Both the position numbers and the translations under genes were made by a program. From the IMG/VR virus record IMGVR_UViG_3300020578_000008, positions 1-64,000 of that record: DNA of 64,000 nt; one strand, 5' to 3'. Every line of letters starts with the position of its first letter. Position 1 is the first letter of the stretch. This document shows, in pieces, positions 43,383 through 51,216 of the stretch. The stretch is from a virus. The notes under the pieces were generated by a model. That model was not told the origin of the DNA, did not search any database, and saw only the letters and a program-made list of their open reading frames with translations.

Positions 43383-44435
43383 ATGGCTGTATCAAGAGCA
43401 GTATATAGAGGAGGAATAACACCAGGGGGCAGTCAGGTATTTAATTCTCCTGGTACTTGGGTTGCTCCGCCTAAAATTGTAAATGTCTCTGCTTCTGGTA
43501 GGGGCGCAGTTGGTCAGCCTGGCGGCACAGGTAATGGTGGCAACCCTGGATTCAGAGGGCAGAGGGGCAATGGTGGTGTTGGTACAGCAGGAAATGCCAG
43601 TCATGGTGGCGGTGGCGGCGGTGGTGGAAATGCTGTGCCATTTCCTGTTAGAGCAAACCCTGGAAACAATGGGGGCGTCAGCGGTGGTGGCGGCGGGGCT
43701 CGAGGAAATCGCCCAGGGTTCCCTGGGCAAAGGGGCGGAAGTGGAAGTGCTGGTTCTGCTGGAACTAAAGGATCAGCCCCGCCTGGAAATAACGCCATCG
43801 CGCCAGGGGGAGGTGGTGGTGGTAACACAGGAGGGCAAGGACAGACGGGAGCAGCATCAATATTTGCTGGGTTAAATTTCCCTGGTGGTCCTGGCGGTAA
43901 TGGTGGAAAAGGAAATAATGGAGCAGCTGGAAATCCTGGAAATCCTGGTACTGCTGGTACTGCTGGTAATGGTAATCCTGGTGGAAACGGTGGAGGTGGT
44001 GGCACTGGTGGTAGCAACAGTGGCGGATTAAGACCTGGCGGTGGTGGCGGACAGCAAGGTGGCAATAATGGCCAGGCTGCTGCTGGTTCTGGAGGCGGCG
44101 GTGGCGGGTCTGGTGGAACTGGCGGCGCGCCAGGTAGAAATGGTGGTAATGGAGGATCTGGTGGTAATGCTAACCCTCCAAATCGCCCAGGTAGCCGAAG
44201 AGGTGGCGGCGGCGGTGGCGGCGGCGGGCGTGGAAATCCTGGAAACCAAGGAGCTACTGGAGGACAGGGAAATAATGGTAATCCTGGAGCTGCTGGAAAT
44301 CCTGTTGCTGGTAATCCTGGAAACCCAGCAAATACAACAATATACAATTCAATAACAGTTACCCCAGGGCAATCATATCCCGTAACTGTCAATAACCCTG
44401 GCGGATCTGTAACTGTTTCTTGGAATCCACAATAA
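43383..44435 (+). CDS. Poly-glycine adhesin-like protein
   Basis: 350 residues. N-terminus (VSRAVYRGGITPGGSQVFNS) and C-terminus (ITVTPGQSYPVTVNNPGGSV) are short beta caps; between is about 270 residues of Gly/Asn/Pro repeats (GNPGGNGG, GGGGGG, GAAGNPG). This is the composition of poly-glycine-II sandwich adhesins such as gp38 of T-even-like phage S16, at the fibre tip. Fibre-tip function is inferred. Confidence 0.7.
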   Translation: MAVSRAVYRGGITPGGSQVFNSPGTWVAPPKIVNVSASGRGAVGQPGGTGNGGNPGFRGQRGNGGVGTAGNASHGGGGGGGGNAVPFPVRANPGNNGGVSGGGGGARGNRPGFPGQRGGSGSAGSAGTKGSAPPGNNAIAPGGGGGGNTGGQGQTGAASIFAGLNFPGGPGGNGGKGNNGAAGNPGNPGTAGTAGNGNPGGNGGGGGTGGSNSGGLRPGGGGGQQGGNNGQAAAGSGGGGGGSGGTGGAPGRNGGNGGSGGNANPPNRPGSRRGGGGGGGGGRGNPGNQGATGGQGNNGNPGAAGNPVAGNPGNPANTTIYNSITVTPGQSYPVTVNNPGGSVTVSWNPQ

Positions 44436-44438
44436 ATA
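44431..44438 (+). promoter_or_regulatory. Late promoter
   Basis: AATAAATA at the end of the adhesin gene, 24 bases before the gene at 44463. Confidence 0.5.
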
Positions 44439-44462
44439 AATTTGAAGTTATAATTTCATACA

Positions 44463-44885
44463 ATGGCTAAAAGAGAAATTTCTGAAACAAGAAAAAAAAT
44501 TCGAGAAATATATGAACAAAATGAACTAGATGGTCTTGAAGCAAATAAAACTAGAGCAAGAGCTTTTAGTGTTGGTACGTGTGGTGGTGGATTAATTGAA
44601 GTTACTTTACGAGGAGATATTGGATTTTTATGGTATCAATTAGATGCCGTAGAAACTGTTGAGATTATACAACAGTTAGCTGCTGGTTGTGGTTTAGATA
44701 TAGCTTTGAGACCTAAAAATGATTTTGCTACTTGGAGATCTTGGGACGAAACATTACCAGGAGCTATTCATTGGGTTGGTGCAGCACCATGGCAAATGTC
44801 TGATGAGCAGAGAGAAGAAATAGCTGCTTTAAGAGCAAAAAATTTAAAATTGCTAAAACAACAAGAAGAACCAGCGGGCGAATAA
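44463..44885 (+). CDS. Hypothetical protein in fibre region
   Basis: 140 residues; charged N-terminal helix (RKKIREIYEQNELD), central CGGGLIEVTLRGDIGFLWY beta region, C-terminal acidic helix. Driven by a late-type box, so probably virion-associated or assembly; no recognised domain. Confidence 0.7.
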   Translation: MAKREISETRKKIREIYEQNELDGLEANKTRARAFSVGTCGGGLIEVTLRGDIGFLWYQLDAVETVEIIQQLAAGCGLDIALRPKNDFATWRSWDETLPGAIHWVGAAPWQMSDEQREEIAALRAKNLKLLKQQEEPAGE

Positions 44886-44903
44886 CCACAAATGTGGTAT
44901 AAT
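44886..44903 (+). promoter_or_regulatory. Hairpin plus extended -10 promoter
   Basis: CCACA/TGTGG small hairpin (44886-44897) directly followed by TATAAT (44898-44903) with TGG, the extended -10 form. 28 bases before the oxygenase at 44932. Confidence 0.55.
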
Positions 44904-44931
44904 TGAGAATAAAACCTAATCATTGTTTACG

Positions 44932-45582
44932 ATGTCTTTTAAGTATTTTACAAATAAAAATTCTTTTGATTCTATAGTAGATCCTTTGGAAACAAATTGG
45001 GCTGACTATTGGTATCTTCAAACAGAAGAATATTATCATGTTGCTTGGTCTTATGATATTTTTACAGATGCTGAACTAGATGATATTGTAACCACTGGTA
45101 GAAGAATGACTAGAGAACGAGCAGAAACTGGTGATCAGGGGTCAGAATGTTTAGATATCAGACGTTCTCATATATCATGGATTAATATTAATGAACATAC
45201 AAAAAAAATGTATTCTAAATTATCACAAGCAATATGTGACACAAATGAAAAATATTTTAAATATGATTTGACAATGATGGAGAAACTACAGTTTACTGAA
45301 TATTCGGCAGATGAACTTGGATGTTACCATCAGCATATAGATCCTTTGGTGTGGAATAACCCACATAATAGAAAATTGAGTTTTGTATTACAACTGTCAG
45401 ATCCAGATGATTATGAAGGTGGCGAGCTAAAATTATATACTTCAAAGGAACCACAGGTAATAACAAGACAAAAAGGATTAACAGTGTTTTTTCCTTCTTA
45501 TACATTACATGAAGTTACTCCAGTTACTAAAGGAATTAGAAATACTTTAGTTGGATGGGTTCATGGTCCATCTTTTAAATGA
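44932..45582 (+). CDS. 2OG-Fe(II) oxygenase, prolyl-hydroxylase-like
   Basis: 216 residues from the ATG at 44932. HQHIDP (H135, D137), NRKLSFVLQLSD, YEGGELKLY, LHEVTP (H193) and RNTLVGW (R203) form a complete PiuC/P4H-like catalytic core that hydroxylates using 2OG, Fe(II) and O2. Closest in the window to the protein at 51209 (same RKLSF.LQLSD, GG.L.L, LVGWV.GP). Substrate unknown. Confidence 0.85.
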   Translation: MSFKYFTNKNSFDSIVDPLETNWADYWYLQTEEYYHVAWSYDIFTDAELDDIVTTGRRMTRERAETGDQGSECLDIRRSHISWININEHTKKMYSKLSQAICDTNEKYFKYDLTMMEKLQFTEYSADELGCYHQHIDPLVWNNPHNRKLSFVLQLSDPDDYEGGELKLYTSKEPQVITRQKGLTVFFPSYTLHEVTPVTKGIRNTLVGWVHGPSFK

Positions 45583-45589
45583 GGTTGTT

Positions 45590-46192
45590 ATGAGTTTTAA
45601 ACAAGACGGTTATTTTGTCATTAGAGAATTTTTAAATCAAGATTTTGTTGAGTTTATCCAACAATATTTCTTTTTAAGAATACAATCTGGTGAAAAAGTT
45701 GACTATGGATCTCCTCAAGCTGCTAAGGCATTTGAAATATATAGTGATCCTTTAGTTGAAACTATTTTGAATTCTTCGTGTGATTATTTTAGTGAAGTAA
45801 CTGGAATTAATTTACTACCAACATATACTTACTCCAGATTATATCAAAAAGATGATGAATTAAAATCACATATAGATAGAGAAGCATGTGAAGTCTCAGT
45901 TACATTAGCATTAGGACTTCCCGAAGGTGAAGAAATAAACCCAATTTGTTTTAGTAAAACTAAAGATATGAAAAATGCTATTGAGATTATGTTAAATCCT
46001 GGTGATGTCTGCATATATAAAGGATGTGATCTGTGGCATTGGAGACCACCATTTACACAAAAATGGTATTTACAAGCATTTCTACATTATGTAAATGCTA
46101 ATGGTCCACATAAAAATTGTAAATATGATGAAAGAACTAATTTAAACATGGCTCCTGCACGTACAGCACGATCAGGACTGCTTTCACTTTAA
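45590..46192 (+). CDS. 2OG-Fe(II) oxygenase
   Basis: 200 residues from the ATG at 45590 behind GAGG. DGYFVIREFL at the start, SHIDREACEVSVTLAL (H94, D96) and LWHWRPP (H150) make the oxygenase core; related to the protein at 40480. Seven bases after the previous oxygenase, so co-transcribed with it. Confidence 0.82.
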   Translation: MSFKQDGYFVIREFLNQDFVEFIQQYFFLRIQSGEKVDYGSPQAAKAFEIYSDPLVETILNSSCDYFSEVTGINLLPTYTYSRLYQKDDELKSHIDREACEVSVTLALGLPEGEEINPICFSKTKDMKNAIEIMLNPGDVCIYKGCDLWHWRPPFTQKWYLQAFLHYVNANGPHKNCKYDERTNLNMAPARTARSGLLSL

Positions 46193-46209
46193 AAGTATAA
46201 AATAATTAT

Positions 46210-46617
46210 ATGGAAGAACAAATACAAGAACAAGAGCCTGAATTTAGATCTGTTGTTATCCTTGATAAAAAGAATATGGTTGTTGGTATCATGCCATGGC
46301 CACTCGATCAGCCCAAACAACAATTACTAGATGAATACTATAGTGATCTATATTATGTTTTAGACTATGAGAAGTTAGAAACTAAAACTGATGCTGCTCC
46401 TGGATGTTTTTGGGATGCTGAATTAAATGGTTTTGTAGAAAGAAGACCATTAAATGAACCAACATATGTGTTTAATAAAAATACTTTACGATGGGAACCA
46501 GATCCAAATTTAGAATATGATATTGATGGGGATGGTACATTAGACAAATGGGATCCTGAGACCGCAACATTTTATAGAGTATACACACCACCAGAACTTG
46601 ACACTTCTGAAGAATAA
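46210..46617 (+). CDS. Hypothetical protein with Ca-binding-like loop
   Basis: 135 residues, acidic. Residues about 113-124 (DIDGDGTLDKWD) fit a D.D.DG..D calcium loop as in dockerin or thrombospondin-type repeats. FVERRPLNEPTYVFNK precedes it. Possibly a small virion protein stabilised by calcium, inferred from motif and position. Confidence 0.7.
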   Translation: MEEQIQEQEPEFRSVVILDKKNMVVGIMPWPLDQPKQQLLDEYYSDLYYVLDYEKLETKTDAAPGCFWDAELNGFVERRPLNEPTYVFNKNTLRWEPDPNLEYDIDGDGTLDKWDPETATFYRVYTPPELDTSEE

Positions 46618-46653
46618 TGTTATATTGTGACAGTTATTAAATAAATTGAAAAA

Positions 46654-46857
46654 ATGGCATTGTCACAATCTGTAGATCAATCACTCGATGAAGCAGCAGC
46701 ATCACTTCGTAATGCTTTAGCGTATGCTGCTCGTCAAGAACGTCCGATTGTTTGTAATAGTATTTCAGAATTGTTGTGCCGTATCGAACAGATGAAATCA
46801 TTTGATGGTCTCTTGGATAAGCTAGATGAGTTCAAAATCAATTTTGGTGATAAATAG
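46654..46857 (+). CDS. Small conserved phage protein (paralog of window start)
   Basis: 67 residues, paralog of the truncated gene at 1-180: LRNALAYAARQERPIVC and SFDGLLDKLDEF. Helical; function unknown. A TTAAATA box lies about 12 bases upstream, too weak to call a promoter. Confidence 0.75.
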   Translation: MALSQSVDQSLDEAAASLRNALAYAARQERPIVCNSISELLCRIEQMKSFDGLLDKLDEFKINFGDK

Positions 46858-46930
46858 TTAAGATATATTACAGAAAATCACAGTTTTCAGTGAATACTGT
46901 TAGAATATCAACACAATATTGGAGCCAAGC

Positions 46931-47140
46931 ATGTCACAAACGAGATCTCAACAAACAGATCTTACCGAAGAAGAATGGAAAGAATTAGTCGCCCTTAAAA
47001 ATCAAATAAATCAAAATCCAGCAGCAGTACATCCAGAAAAAATGGAGTTATTTACTGAATTGTTAGTTAGATCTTGGAATGCCAAATGTGATCCGCCTGA
47101 TACTTCTACATGGAGAACTGGTCATCCGCTGGATGAATGA
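46931..47140 (+). CDS. Small acidic helical protein
   Basis: 69 residues from ATG at 46931, preceded by GGAG. Helical (LTEEEWKELVALKNQIN), C-terminal part WRTGHPLDE. Unknown. Confidence 0.65.
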   Translation: MSQTRSQQTDLTEEEWKELVALKNQINQNPAAVHPEKMELFTELLVRSWNAKCDPPDTSTWRTGHPLDE

Positions 47141-47165
47141 AACAGTTTAACAACTGGCACACACT

Positions 47166-47196
47166 ACCGCCACATGGCGGTTTTTTAATCTATACT
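47166..47196 (+). terminator. Terminator overlapping a promoter
   Basis: ACCGCC / GGCGGT stem with ACAT loop and a T6 run (47181-47186) ends the upstream genes; TATACT at 47191-47196 follows at once and may start the next transcript (ATG at 47219). The hairpin loop lies close to the -35 position. Confidence 0.7.
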
Positions 47197-47218
47197 AAAT
47201 GAGTTCAAGAGATTTCCT

Positions 47219-47395
47219 ATGAAACTTTACCCGCTTGGTCTTGACAACCCCTATGTGATCCGTGGTATGATTGGATCAAGTCGGTGGGGGTTGTATCGTC
47301 GAGACCCATTTGAAAAGGTAGCAGAATTTGCTACTCAGTTCCAAGCATATGATGCTCGCCGTGCTATTCTTAAATTTGAAGGTTACTCAGCATGA
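47219..47395 (+). CDS. Small hypothetical protein
   Basis: 58 residues; KLYPLGLDNPYVIRGMIGSS then a basic helix (FEKVAEFATQFQAYDARRA). ATGA overlap with the next gene. Function unknown. Confidence 0.65.
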   Translation: MKLYPLGLDNPYVIRGMIGSSRWGLYRRDPFEKVAEFATQFQAYDARRAILKFEGYSA

Positions 47396-47676
47396 AAACT
47401 TCCACTGTTATTGAATTTGGTCCCTATTCACAATATAAACCAGTTAAACCACCAAAAACTCCACGATACAGATATCCATATTTGGATATTAAACAAACTG
47501 GTCAAGATTATGGATTTTTTGTTGGTAGAAAGAAAAGACCTGAGATTCCAAAAACTATTAAAAATCGTGTTTGGGCAGTTCTTCCCGCCGAAAGAGAAGG
47601 ACAAAAGGGGTATTACATTTATGTTAAAAATTTCACCAATGGGTTTAATCCTTTTGCAGAAAATAATTATGACTGA
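47392..47676 (+). CDS. Hypothetical basic protein
   Basis: 94 residues, rich in Lys, Pro and Tyr in its first half (KPPKTPRYRYPY), then DYGFFVGRKKR. No recognised domain. Overlaps the next gene by 8 bases. Confidence 0.7.
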   Translation: MKTSTVIEFGPYSQYKPVKPPKTPRYRYPYLDIKQTGQDYGFFVGRKKRPEIPKTIKNRVWAVLPAEREGQKGYYIYVKNFTNGFNPFAENNYD

Positions 47677-47872
47677 AGATTCTGTACGTCTAAATGTCCA
47701 TGAGATTGGTATTCTTCTCTCAGCACTACAACAAGTAGATCTGAGAGAGGAAGTTCAAATTGCCAGACAATATGGCAGTGTGGCAGCACTGTATAACAAA
47801 CTATACAGTGTTTGGGAACAGATGGACACTTCCCAAACTGTCCTACAGAACGACGTAGTGCCGTCCTTCTGA
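47669..47872 (+). CDS. Small helical protein
   Basis: 67 residues from ATG at 47669, beginning before the previous stop. Helical (EIGILLSALQQVDLREEVQI), acidic. Unknown. Confidence 0.65.
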   Translation: MTEDSVRLNVHEIGILLSALQQVDLREEVQIARQYGSVAALYNKLYSVWEQMDTSQTVLQNDVVPSF

Positions 47873-47905
47873 CCCTATAATATCAAAGTATTCAACAGAA
47901 CTCCA

Positions 47906-48319
47906 ATGGCAACCCGCTCCCGTATCGGTATTCAACTCGCAGACGATTCTGTGCTCTCAGTGTATTGCCACTGGGATGGTTATCCTGCCTTCAATGGTGT
48001 CAAACTTCAACAACATTTCAACACTCGTGAGAAGGTTGCTGAGTTGATTGATGGTGGTGACATCAGTGCTCTCCACACCAACGTCGGTTGGGATAATGAG
48101 ACGCTACCTGAAACTGGTCCTCTCTACTATTCTTCTCGTGGTGAGGAGAATCGTGGTCCTCGTCATGACTGGCGCATCAGTGACTATCTCACTCAAGATG
48201 CAGAAGAGTATGCCTATCTCTTTACCACCGATGGAGAGTGGTTGTGCTACGATACTTGTAAGTGGCACGATGTAACTTATCTTGAACTTCAAGAAATTCC
48301 TCAACAGGTAGCAGCATGA
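47906..48319 (+). CDS. Conserved phage protein, unknown
   Basis: 137 residues. RSRIGIQLADDSVLSVYCHW, then DGYPAFNGVKL, is a block I have seen in small cyanophage proteins of unknown function. Mixed beta/alpha, soluble; C-terminus W(L)CYDTCKWHDV. Coupled to the next gene by ATGA. Confidence 0.75.
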   Translation: MATRSRIGIQLADDSVLSVYCHWDGYPAFNGVKLQQHFNTREKVAELIDGGDISALHTNVGWDNETLPETGPLYYSSRGEENRGPRHDWRISDYLTQDAEEYAYLFTTDGEWLCYDTCKWHDVTYLELQEIPQQVAA

Positions 48320-48477
48320 AATACTATCTCTTCTTTACCATTCTCTTTGGTTTGATAATCGGGTGGCAAGCATTCCTTGTCACCAGAGATAATAAAATGT
48401 TTGAAGGTTACAAGAACCGTCAACAACAAATTTGTGAACAAGTCAAAGAATTCCACCCTGATTGTCACATCGAATGA
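48316..48477 (+). CDS. Small membrane protein
   Basis: 53 residues; N-terminal hydrophobic segment (YYLFFTILFGLIIGWQAFLV) then a polar Cys-containing tail. Likely single-pass membrane protein. ATGA overlaps both ends. Confidence 0.65.
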   Translation: MKYYLFFTILFGLIIGWQAFLVTRDNKMFEGYKNRQQQICEQVKEFHPDCHIE

Positions 48478-48620
48478 TTAACGATATCCGTATTGACAAA
48501 TCATGGCGTTCTACTGATCCTGATGATCTCAACATTGATGATCTAATGCTCATGGCATTTGAAGAAAAAGCAGCAGAACTTGAAATCACTGTAGATTATT
48601 ATATGGCAGAGTTTATCTGA
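48474..48620 (+). CDS. Small acidic protein
   Basis: 48 residues, Asp-rich (WRSTDPDDLNIDDLMLM). ATGA overlap upstream; its stop base is the first base of the next ATG. Unknown. Confidence 0.6.
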   Translation: MINDIRIDKSWRSTDPDDLNIDDLMLMAFEEKAAELEITVDYYMAEFI

Positions 48621-48823
48621 TGAGATACAAAGATATTACAAAACTGAAGAATTGCCCAAAGTGTAACACAAATTGGGTAGCAGGTGAAATTCCCGAAGAA
48701 TATCGGGAAAATTATTCTGCTCCGTATTTTTACAGTCGTGTGATTGGTGTTGAATTTCTTGGTGAAGATCGTATCCATCATTGGATGTGCCCAGATTGTA
48801 AATACGAATTCCCACGAGGATAA
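48620..48823 (+). CDS. Small zinc-ribbon protein
   Basis: 67 residues with CPKC at about 12-15 and CPDC at about 57-60: two CxxC pairs that fit a zinc ribbon. May bind DNA or RNA or another protein; no partner visible. Confidence 0.7.
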   Translation: MRYKDITKLKNCPKCNTNWVAGEIPEEYRENYSAPYFYSRVIGVEFLGEDRIHHWMCPDCKYEFPRG

Positions 48824-48826
48824 TAA

Positions 48827-49111
48827 ATGCCTATTACAATTAGTAAAGCGGAAATTCTACGGAACTTTCCGCATACACCACCGACAGGATACTCTTATGA
48901 TGTCGAAGATCACAATACTCGTACTGTTCGTATTATTATGTGGCATCATTACGTCTACGACTTCAATCTCGGGAAACCAGTCAAAACCATCTGGGGTTTC
49001 TATAATCCGAAAAAGAAATTATATTATGCTCCGATCAACTATGATCGTGTAGGTGAACAAGTAGATATTAAAAATACTACTAAATATACAGCGATGCCAT
49101 TGTTGGTATAA
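48827..49111 (+). CDS. Hypothetical protein
   Basis: 94 residues; ITISKAEILRNFPHTPPTGY, then IIMWHHYVYDFN and IWGFYNPKKKLYYAP. Aromatic, beta-rich. No recognised domain. Confidence 0.7.
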   Translation: MPITISKAEILRNFPHTPPTGYSYDVEDHNTRTVRIIMWHHYVYDFNLGKPVKTIWGFYNPKKKLYYAPINYDRVGEQVDIKNTTKYTAMPLLV

Positions 49112-49115
49112 TTTT

Positions 49116-49283
49116 ATGACACCTGATCAATCAAATGCTCTATTGAAAGAATATGCTGACCTAATTAAAGATCTTCAAAATGAAAATGCTGATCTCTGTG
49201 ATAAGGTACAGATGCTAGAGAATTATATTCAAGAGCTAGAGTTTCAATTTAACACATCACACGATAAATCTTATGACTGCTGA
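49116..49283 (+). CDS. Small coiled-coil protein
   Basis: 55 residues of heptad-like helix (LLKEYADLIKDLQNENADL). A TGGTATAAT box (TATAAT at 49107-49112) lies only four bases before its ATG, too close to be its promoter unless leaderless. Function unknown. Confidence 0.6.
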   Translation: MTPDQSNALLKEYADLIKDLQNENADLCDKVQMLENYIQELEFQFNTSHDKSYDC

Positions 49284-49536
49284 TATAATCGTAGATTTCG
49301 ATACACATCTTCATAACGGTAGAGTTTATCTAGTAGAACTAGAATTACCTTATCAAGATGAGAATGAAGAAGAATCATCTGTAATGAAAGTTGATTACTA
49401 TGTCATCTCAAATAATTCCATTCAAGCAATGTATTTTGCTAATATTGACTATCCTGATGCTGTAGGAGTTTTTGTTCATGAAGATCCAATTACACCCGAA
49501 CAATATGCTACCAGAGGGAACAGAGGTATATTATAG
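49273..49536 (+). CDS. Hypothetical acidic protein
   Basis: 87 residues; begins before the previous stop. Beta-rich (RVYLVELELPYQDENEEES) with a C-terminal FVHEDPITPEQYATR. The next gene starts inside it in another frame. Confidence 0.65.
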   Translation: MTADIIVDFDTHLHNGRVYLVELELPYQDENEEESSVMKVDYYVISNNSIQAMYFANIDYPDAVGVFVHEDPITPEQYATRGNRGIL

Positions 49537-49696
49537 AGGCATGTTTGGTGTAGTCAAATTCACATGTGATGAATATATGACTGTATGTGTCCGCCATTTC
49601 CCTGATGATCCACGGCGAGATGTTTGTATGCTCGTCTATAAAAACCAATTAAATGAACTTGAACTTGTACGAGGTAACCATTCACACGAATCATGA
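49478..49696 (+). CDS. Hypothetical protein
   Basis: 72 residues from ATG at 49478, which has TAGGAG nine bases upstream; ATG at 49505 (MLPEGTEVYY) is an alternative. Beta-rich with Cys pairs (FTCDEYMTVCVRHF). Overlaps the previous gene by 59 bases. Confidence 0.6.
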   Translation: MKIQLHPNNMLPEGTEVYYRGMFGVVKFTCDEYMTVCVRHFPDDPRRDVCMLVYKNQLNELELVRGNHSHES

Positions 49697-49869
49697 TGTT
49701 AAACGATAAATTTGATAATATGAATAATTTTGTCCTTGATCAAGTTGATAATCTCATGGATTGCTATGATAATCCTGTAGTCCGTGAGCGTATCCTACGT
49801 GAGGCGGAAGATCAATTGTTTGAGGACAGTTTTGAAACTGTCCCCTGGGACCTCCTAGAGGACTTCTAA
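49693..49869 (+). CDS. Small acidic protein
   Basis: 58 residues, acidic, ending VPWDLLEDF. ATGA overlap upstream. Its 3' end contains a strong inverted repeat, GGACAGT/ACTGTCC (49824-49843), which may also act in the RNA. Confidence 0.65.
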   Translation: MMLNDKFDNMNNFVLDQVDNLMDCYDNPVVRERILREAEDQLFEDSFETVPWDLLEDF

Positions 49870-49874
49870 ACCTC

Positions 49875-49880
49875 TATACT
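49875..49880 (+). promoter_or_regulatory. Possible -10 box
   Basis: TATACT followed by AACTACATACCAAACAACC, like the boxes and purine-poor leaders of the 54.7-56.8 kb array. 25 bases before the gene at 49906; no -35 box. Confidence 0.4.
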
Positions 49881-49905
49881 AACTACATACCAAACAACCC
49901 CACCA

Positions 49906-50259
49906 ATGACTGCTACCTTCGCCCAGTTTCAAGCAGAACAAGACGCTCGTAACACCATCCATCTCAACATCGTCAAGTACGGTATGATGTTGTGTGATGC
50001 TCTCCAACAGACTGCTCCCGATGGTTATTTCTTCGCCCTTGAGTCTTCTGGTCGTAAGTATCATAAAGTCTTCATGTATATCGATGGTCGTCGTGACAGC
50101 ATCCATGCTTTCATTGACAAGAAGACTGGTGATGTGTTCAAACCTGCTAGCATCAAAGCTCCTGCTAAGCATGTTCGTTTCAATGTGCTCTCTATTCCTT
50201 CCCGTGAAGAGATGTTCCGTCGTGCTAACTGGGCGGGTGGTTATCTTTACCTTCGCTGA
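49906..50259 (+). CDS. Conserved phage protein, unknown
   Basis: 117 residues; helical N-terminus, then YFFALESSGRKYHKVFMYID and GDVFKPASIKAPAKHVRFNV, mixed beta. GC-richer than neighbours and with a leader lacking a Shine-Dalgarno site. No recognised domain. Confidence 0.75.
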   Translation: MTATFAQFQAEQDARNTIHLNIVKYGMMLCDALQQTAPDGYFFALESSGRKYHKVFMYIDGRRDSIHAFIDKKTGDVFKPASIKAPAKHVRFNVLSIPSREEMFRRANWAGGYLYLR

Positions 50260-50274
50260 TTTCTGTGCTACAAT
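50246..50274 (+). promoter_or_regulatory. Extended -10 promoter
   Basis: TTTACC at 50246-50251, 17 bases, then TACAAT (50269-50274) with extended TGC, 24 bases before the gene at 50299. Confidence 0.55.
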
Positions 50275-50298
50275 CTTACTAAACACACAAGGAGAATC

Positions 50299-50538
50299 AT
50301 GTCCTACAACTTGATGTATGTTGTTATTCAAGATAAAGCACTCAGTATTGATGACTTCGGTCAACCTATTATCTGTAATCTTGTTCGTGATGAGCATGAT
50401 TCTATGATTGAATGGGTTGATTGGGATTCTGCTGATGTCATTGATTGGTTAGATCTTTCCCCTACTACAAATAAAATCTATCGTCAATGTATTGATCTCC
50501 TTCAAACTACAGAAACTAAAGCGTACTACGTCAAATGA
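50299..50538 (+). CDS. Hypothetical acidic protein
   Basis: 79 residues with a clear AAGGAG site upstream. Acidic; contains IEWVDWDSADVIDWLDL. Overlaps the next gene by 4 bases. Confidence 0.7.
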   Translation: MSYNLMYVVIQDKALSIDDFGQPIICNLVRDEHDSMIEWVDWDSADVIDWLDLSPTTNKIYRQCIDLLQTTETKAYYVK

Positions 50539-50792
50539 CTAAACTCTCTAACCTCACAGTGTCTCATATTCAGACACTCATGGAATCATTTCCACAACTC
50601 CAACCAGGAACACATACACTCCGTGTATTCCCACATACTCAAATTTCAGAAGCAGAATTAGCACTGTTCTGGAAATATCATGGTAACTTCCCACAAGAAT
50701 TTACACAAGCAATTATTAATATCTTACCTAATAATGCTGAATTTATTTCCTATGATCATCTCCTGAATAATGTTACTGTTATTCAAAAATGA
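50535..50792 (+). CDS. Hypothetical protein
   Basis: 85 residues; helical, with LTVSHIQTLMESFPQLQPG near the start and FWKYHGNFP in the middle. ATGA overlaps at both ends. Confidence 0.7.
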   Translation: MTKLSNLTVSHIQTLMESFPQLQPGTHTLRVFPHTQISEAELALFWKYHGNFPQEFTQAIINILPNNAEFISYDHLLNNVTVIQK

Positions 50793-50986
50793 TACCAGCA
50801 GCTCTTACTATTCTTCAACTCTGCTTCAATCAATATTATATCTGTGAATCACCAGATCCTCCTCCAATTGCATACTATCAAGAAGGCTATGCCTGTTATA
50901 TCAATGGCACCTTTCATCAATCCTGTCCTAAACCAGATTACTTGACAAAACCTACCACAAAATCCTATAATAGGAACAACTACTAA
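50789..50986 (+). CDS. Hypothetical Cys-rich secreted-like protein
   Basis: 65 residues; hydrophobic start (IPAALTILQLCF) then Cys, Pro and Tyr-rich sequence (CESPDPPPIAYY). The start could be a weak signal sequence, but the evidence is thin. Confidence 0.6.
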   Translation: MIPAALTILQLCFNQYYICESPDPPPIAYYQEGYACYINGTFHQSCPKPDYLTKPTTKSYNRNNY

Positions 50987-51216
50987 TGTACACCATGACC
51001 GAAGAGCAATCAGTATCAAAACAAGTGGATCATATCCTAGAAACTTATTTTGAACAGTTCTCTCATCTCGTATCTAAAAATCGTAATGATGATGCTATTG
51101 CTATCGGTGATGAGGTACGTGAGTGGATGCGTAGTATTGAAACAGAAACTATTCTATACTTTAATATTAAAGAACTACGCCAACAATATAGACAATTAAA
51201 AAAAGAAAATGGCTGA
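50986..51216 (+). CDS. Hypothetical helical protein
   Basis: 76 residues, start overlapping the upstream stop (TAATG); a second ATG nine bases on is possible. Helical, Glu/Gln-rich, ending RQQYRQLKKENG. Overlaps the next oxygenase by 8 bases. Confidence 0.65.
   Translation: MYTMTEEQSVSKQVDHILETYFEQFSHLVSKNRNDDAIAIGDEVREWMRSIETETILYFNIKELRQQYRQLKKENG

Noticed and set aside
43601-44392. Proline-rich minus-strand ORF opposite the glycine-rich adhesin
   Set aside because: Pro-rich sequence is the expected reverse reading of glycine codons; no start context.
46636-46643. Late promoter before 46654
   Set aside because: TTAAATA only, two or more changes from the box; not called.
49107-49112. TGGTATAAT as promoter of 49116
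   Set aside because: Only four bases from the ATG; probably end of the upstream gene or a promoter for a later start.
49879-50397. 172-residue minus-strand ORF
   Set aside because: Antisense shadow of two supported + genes.
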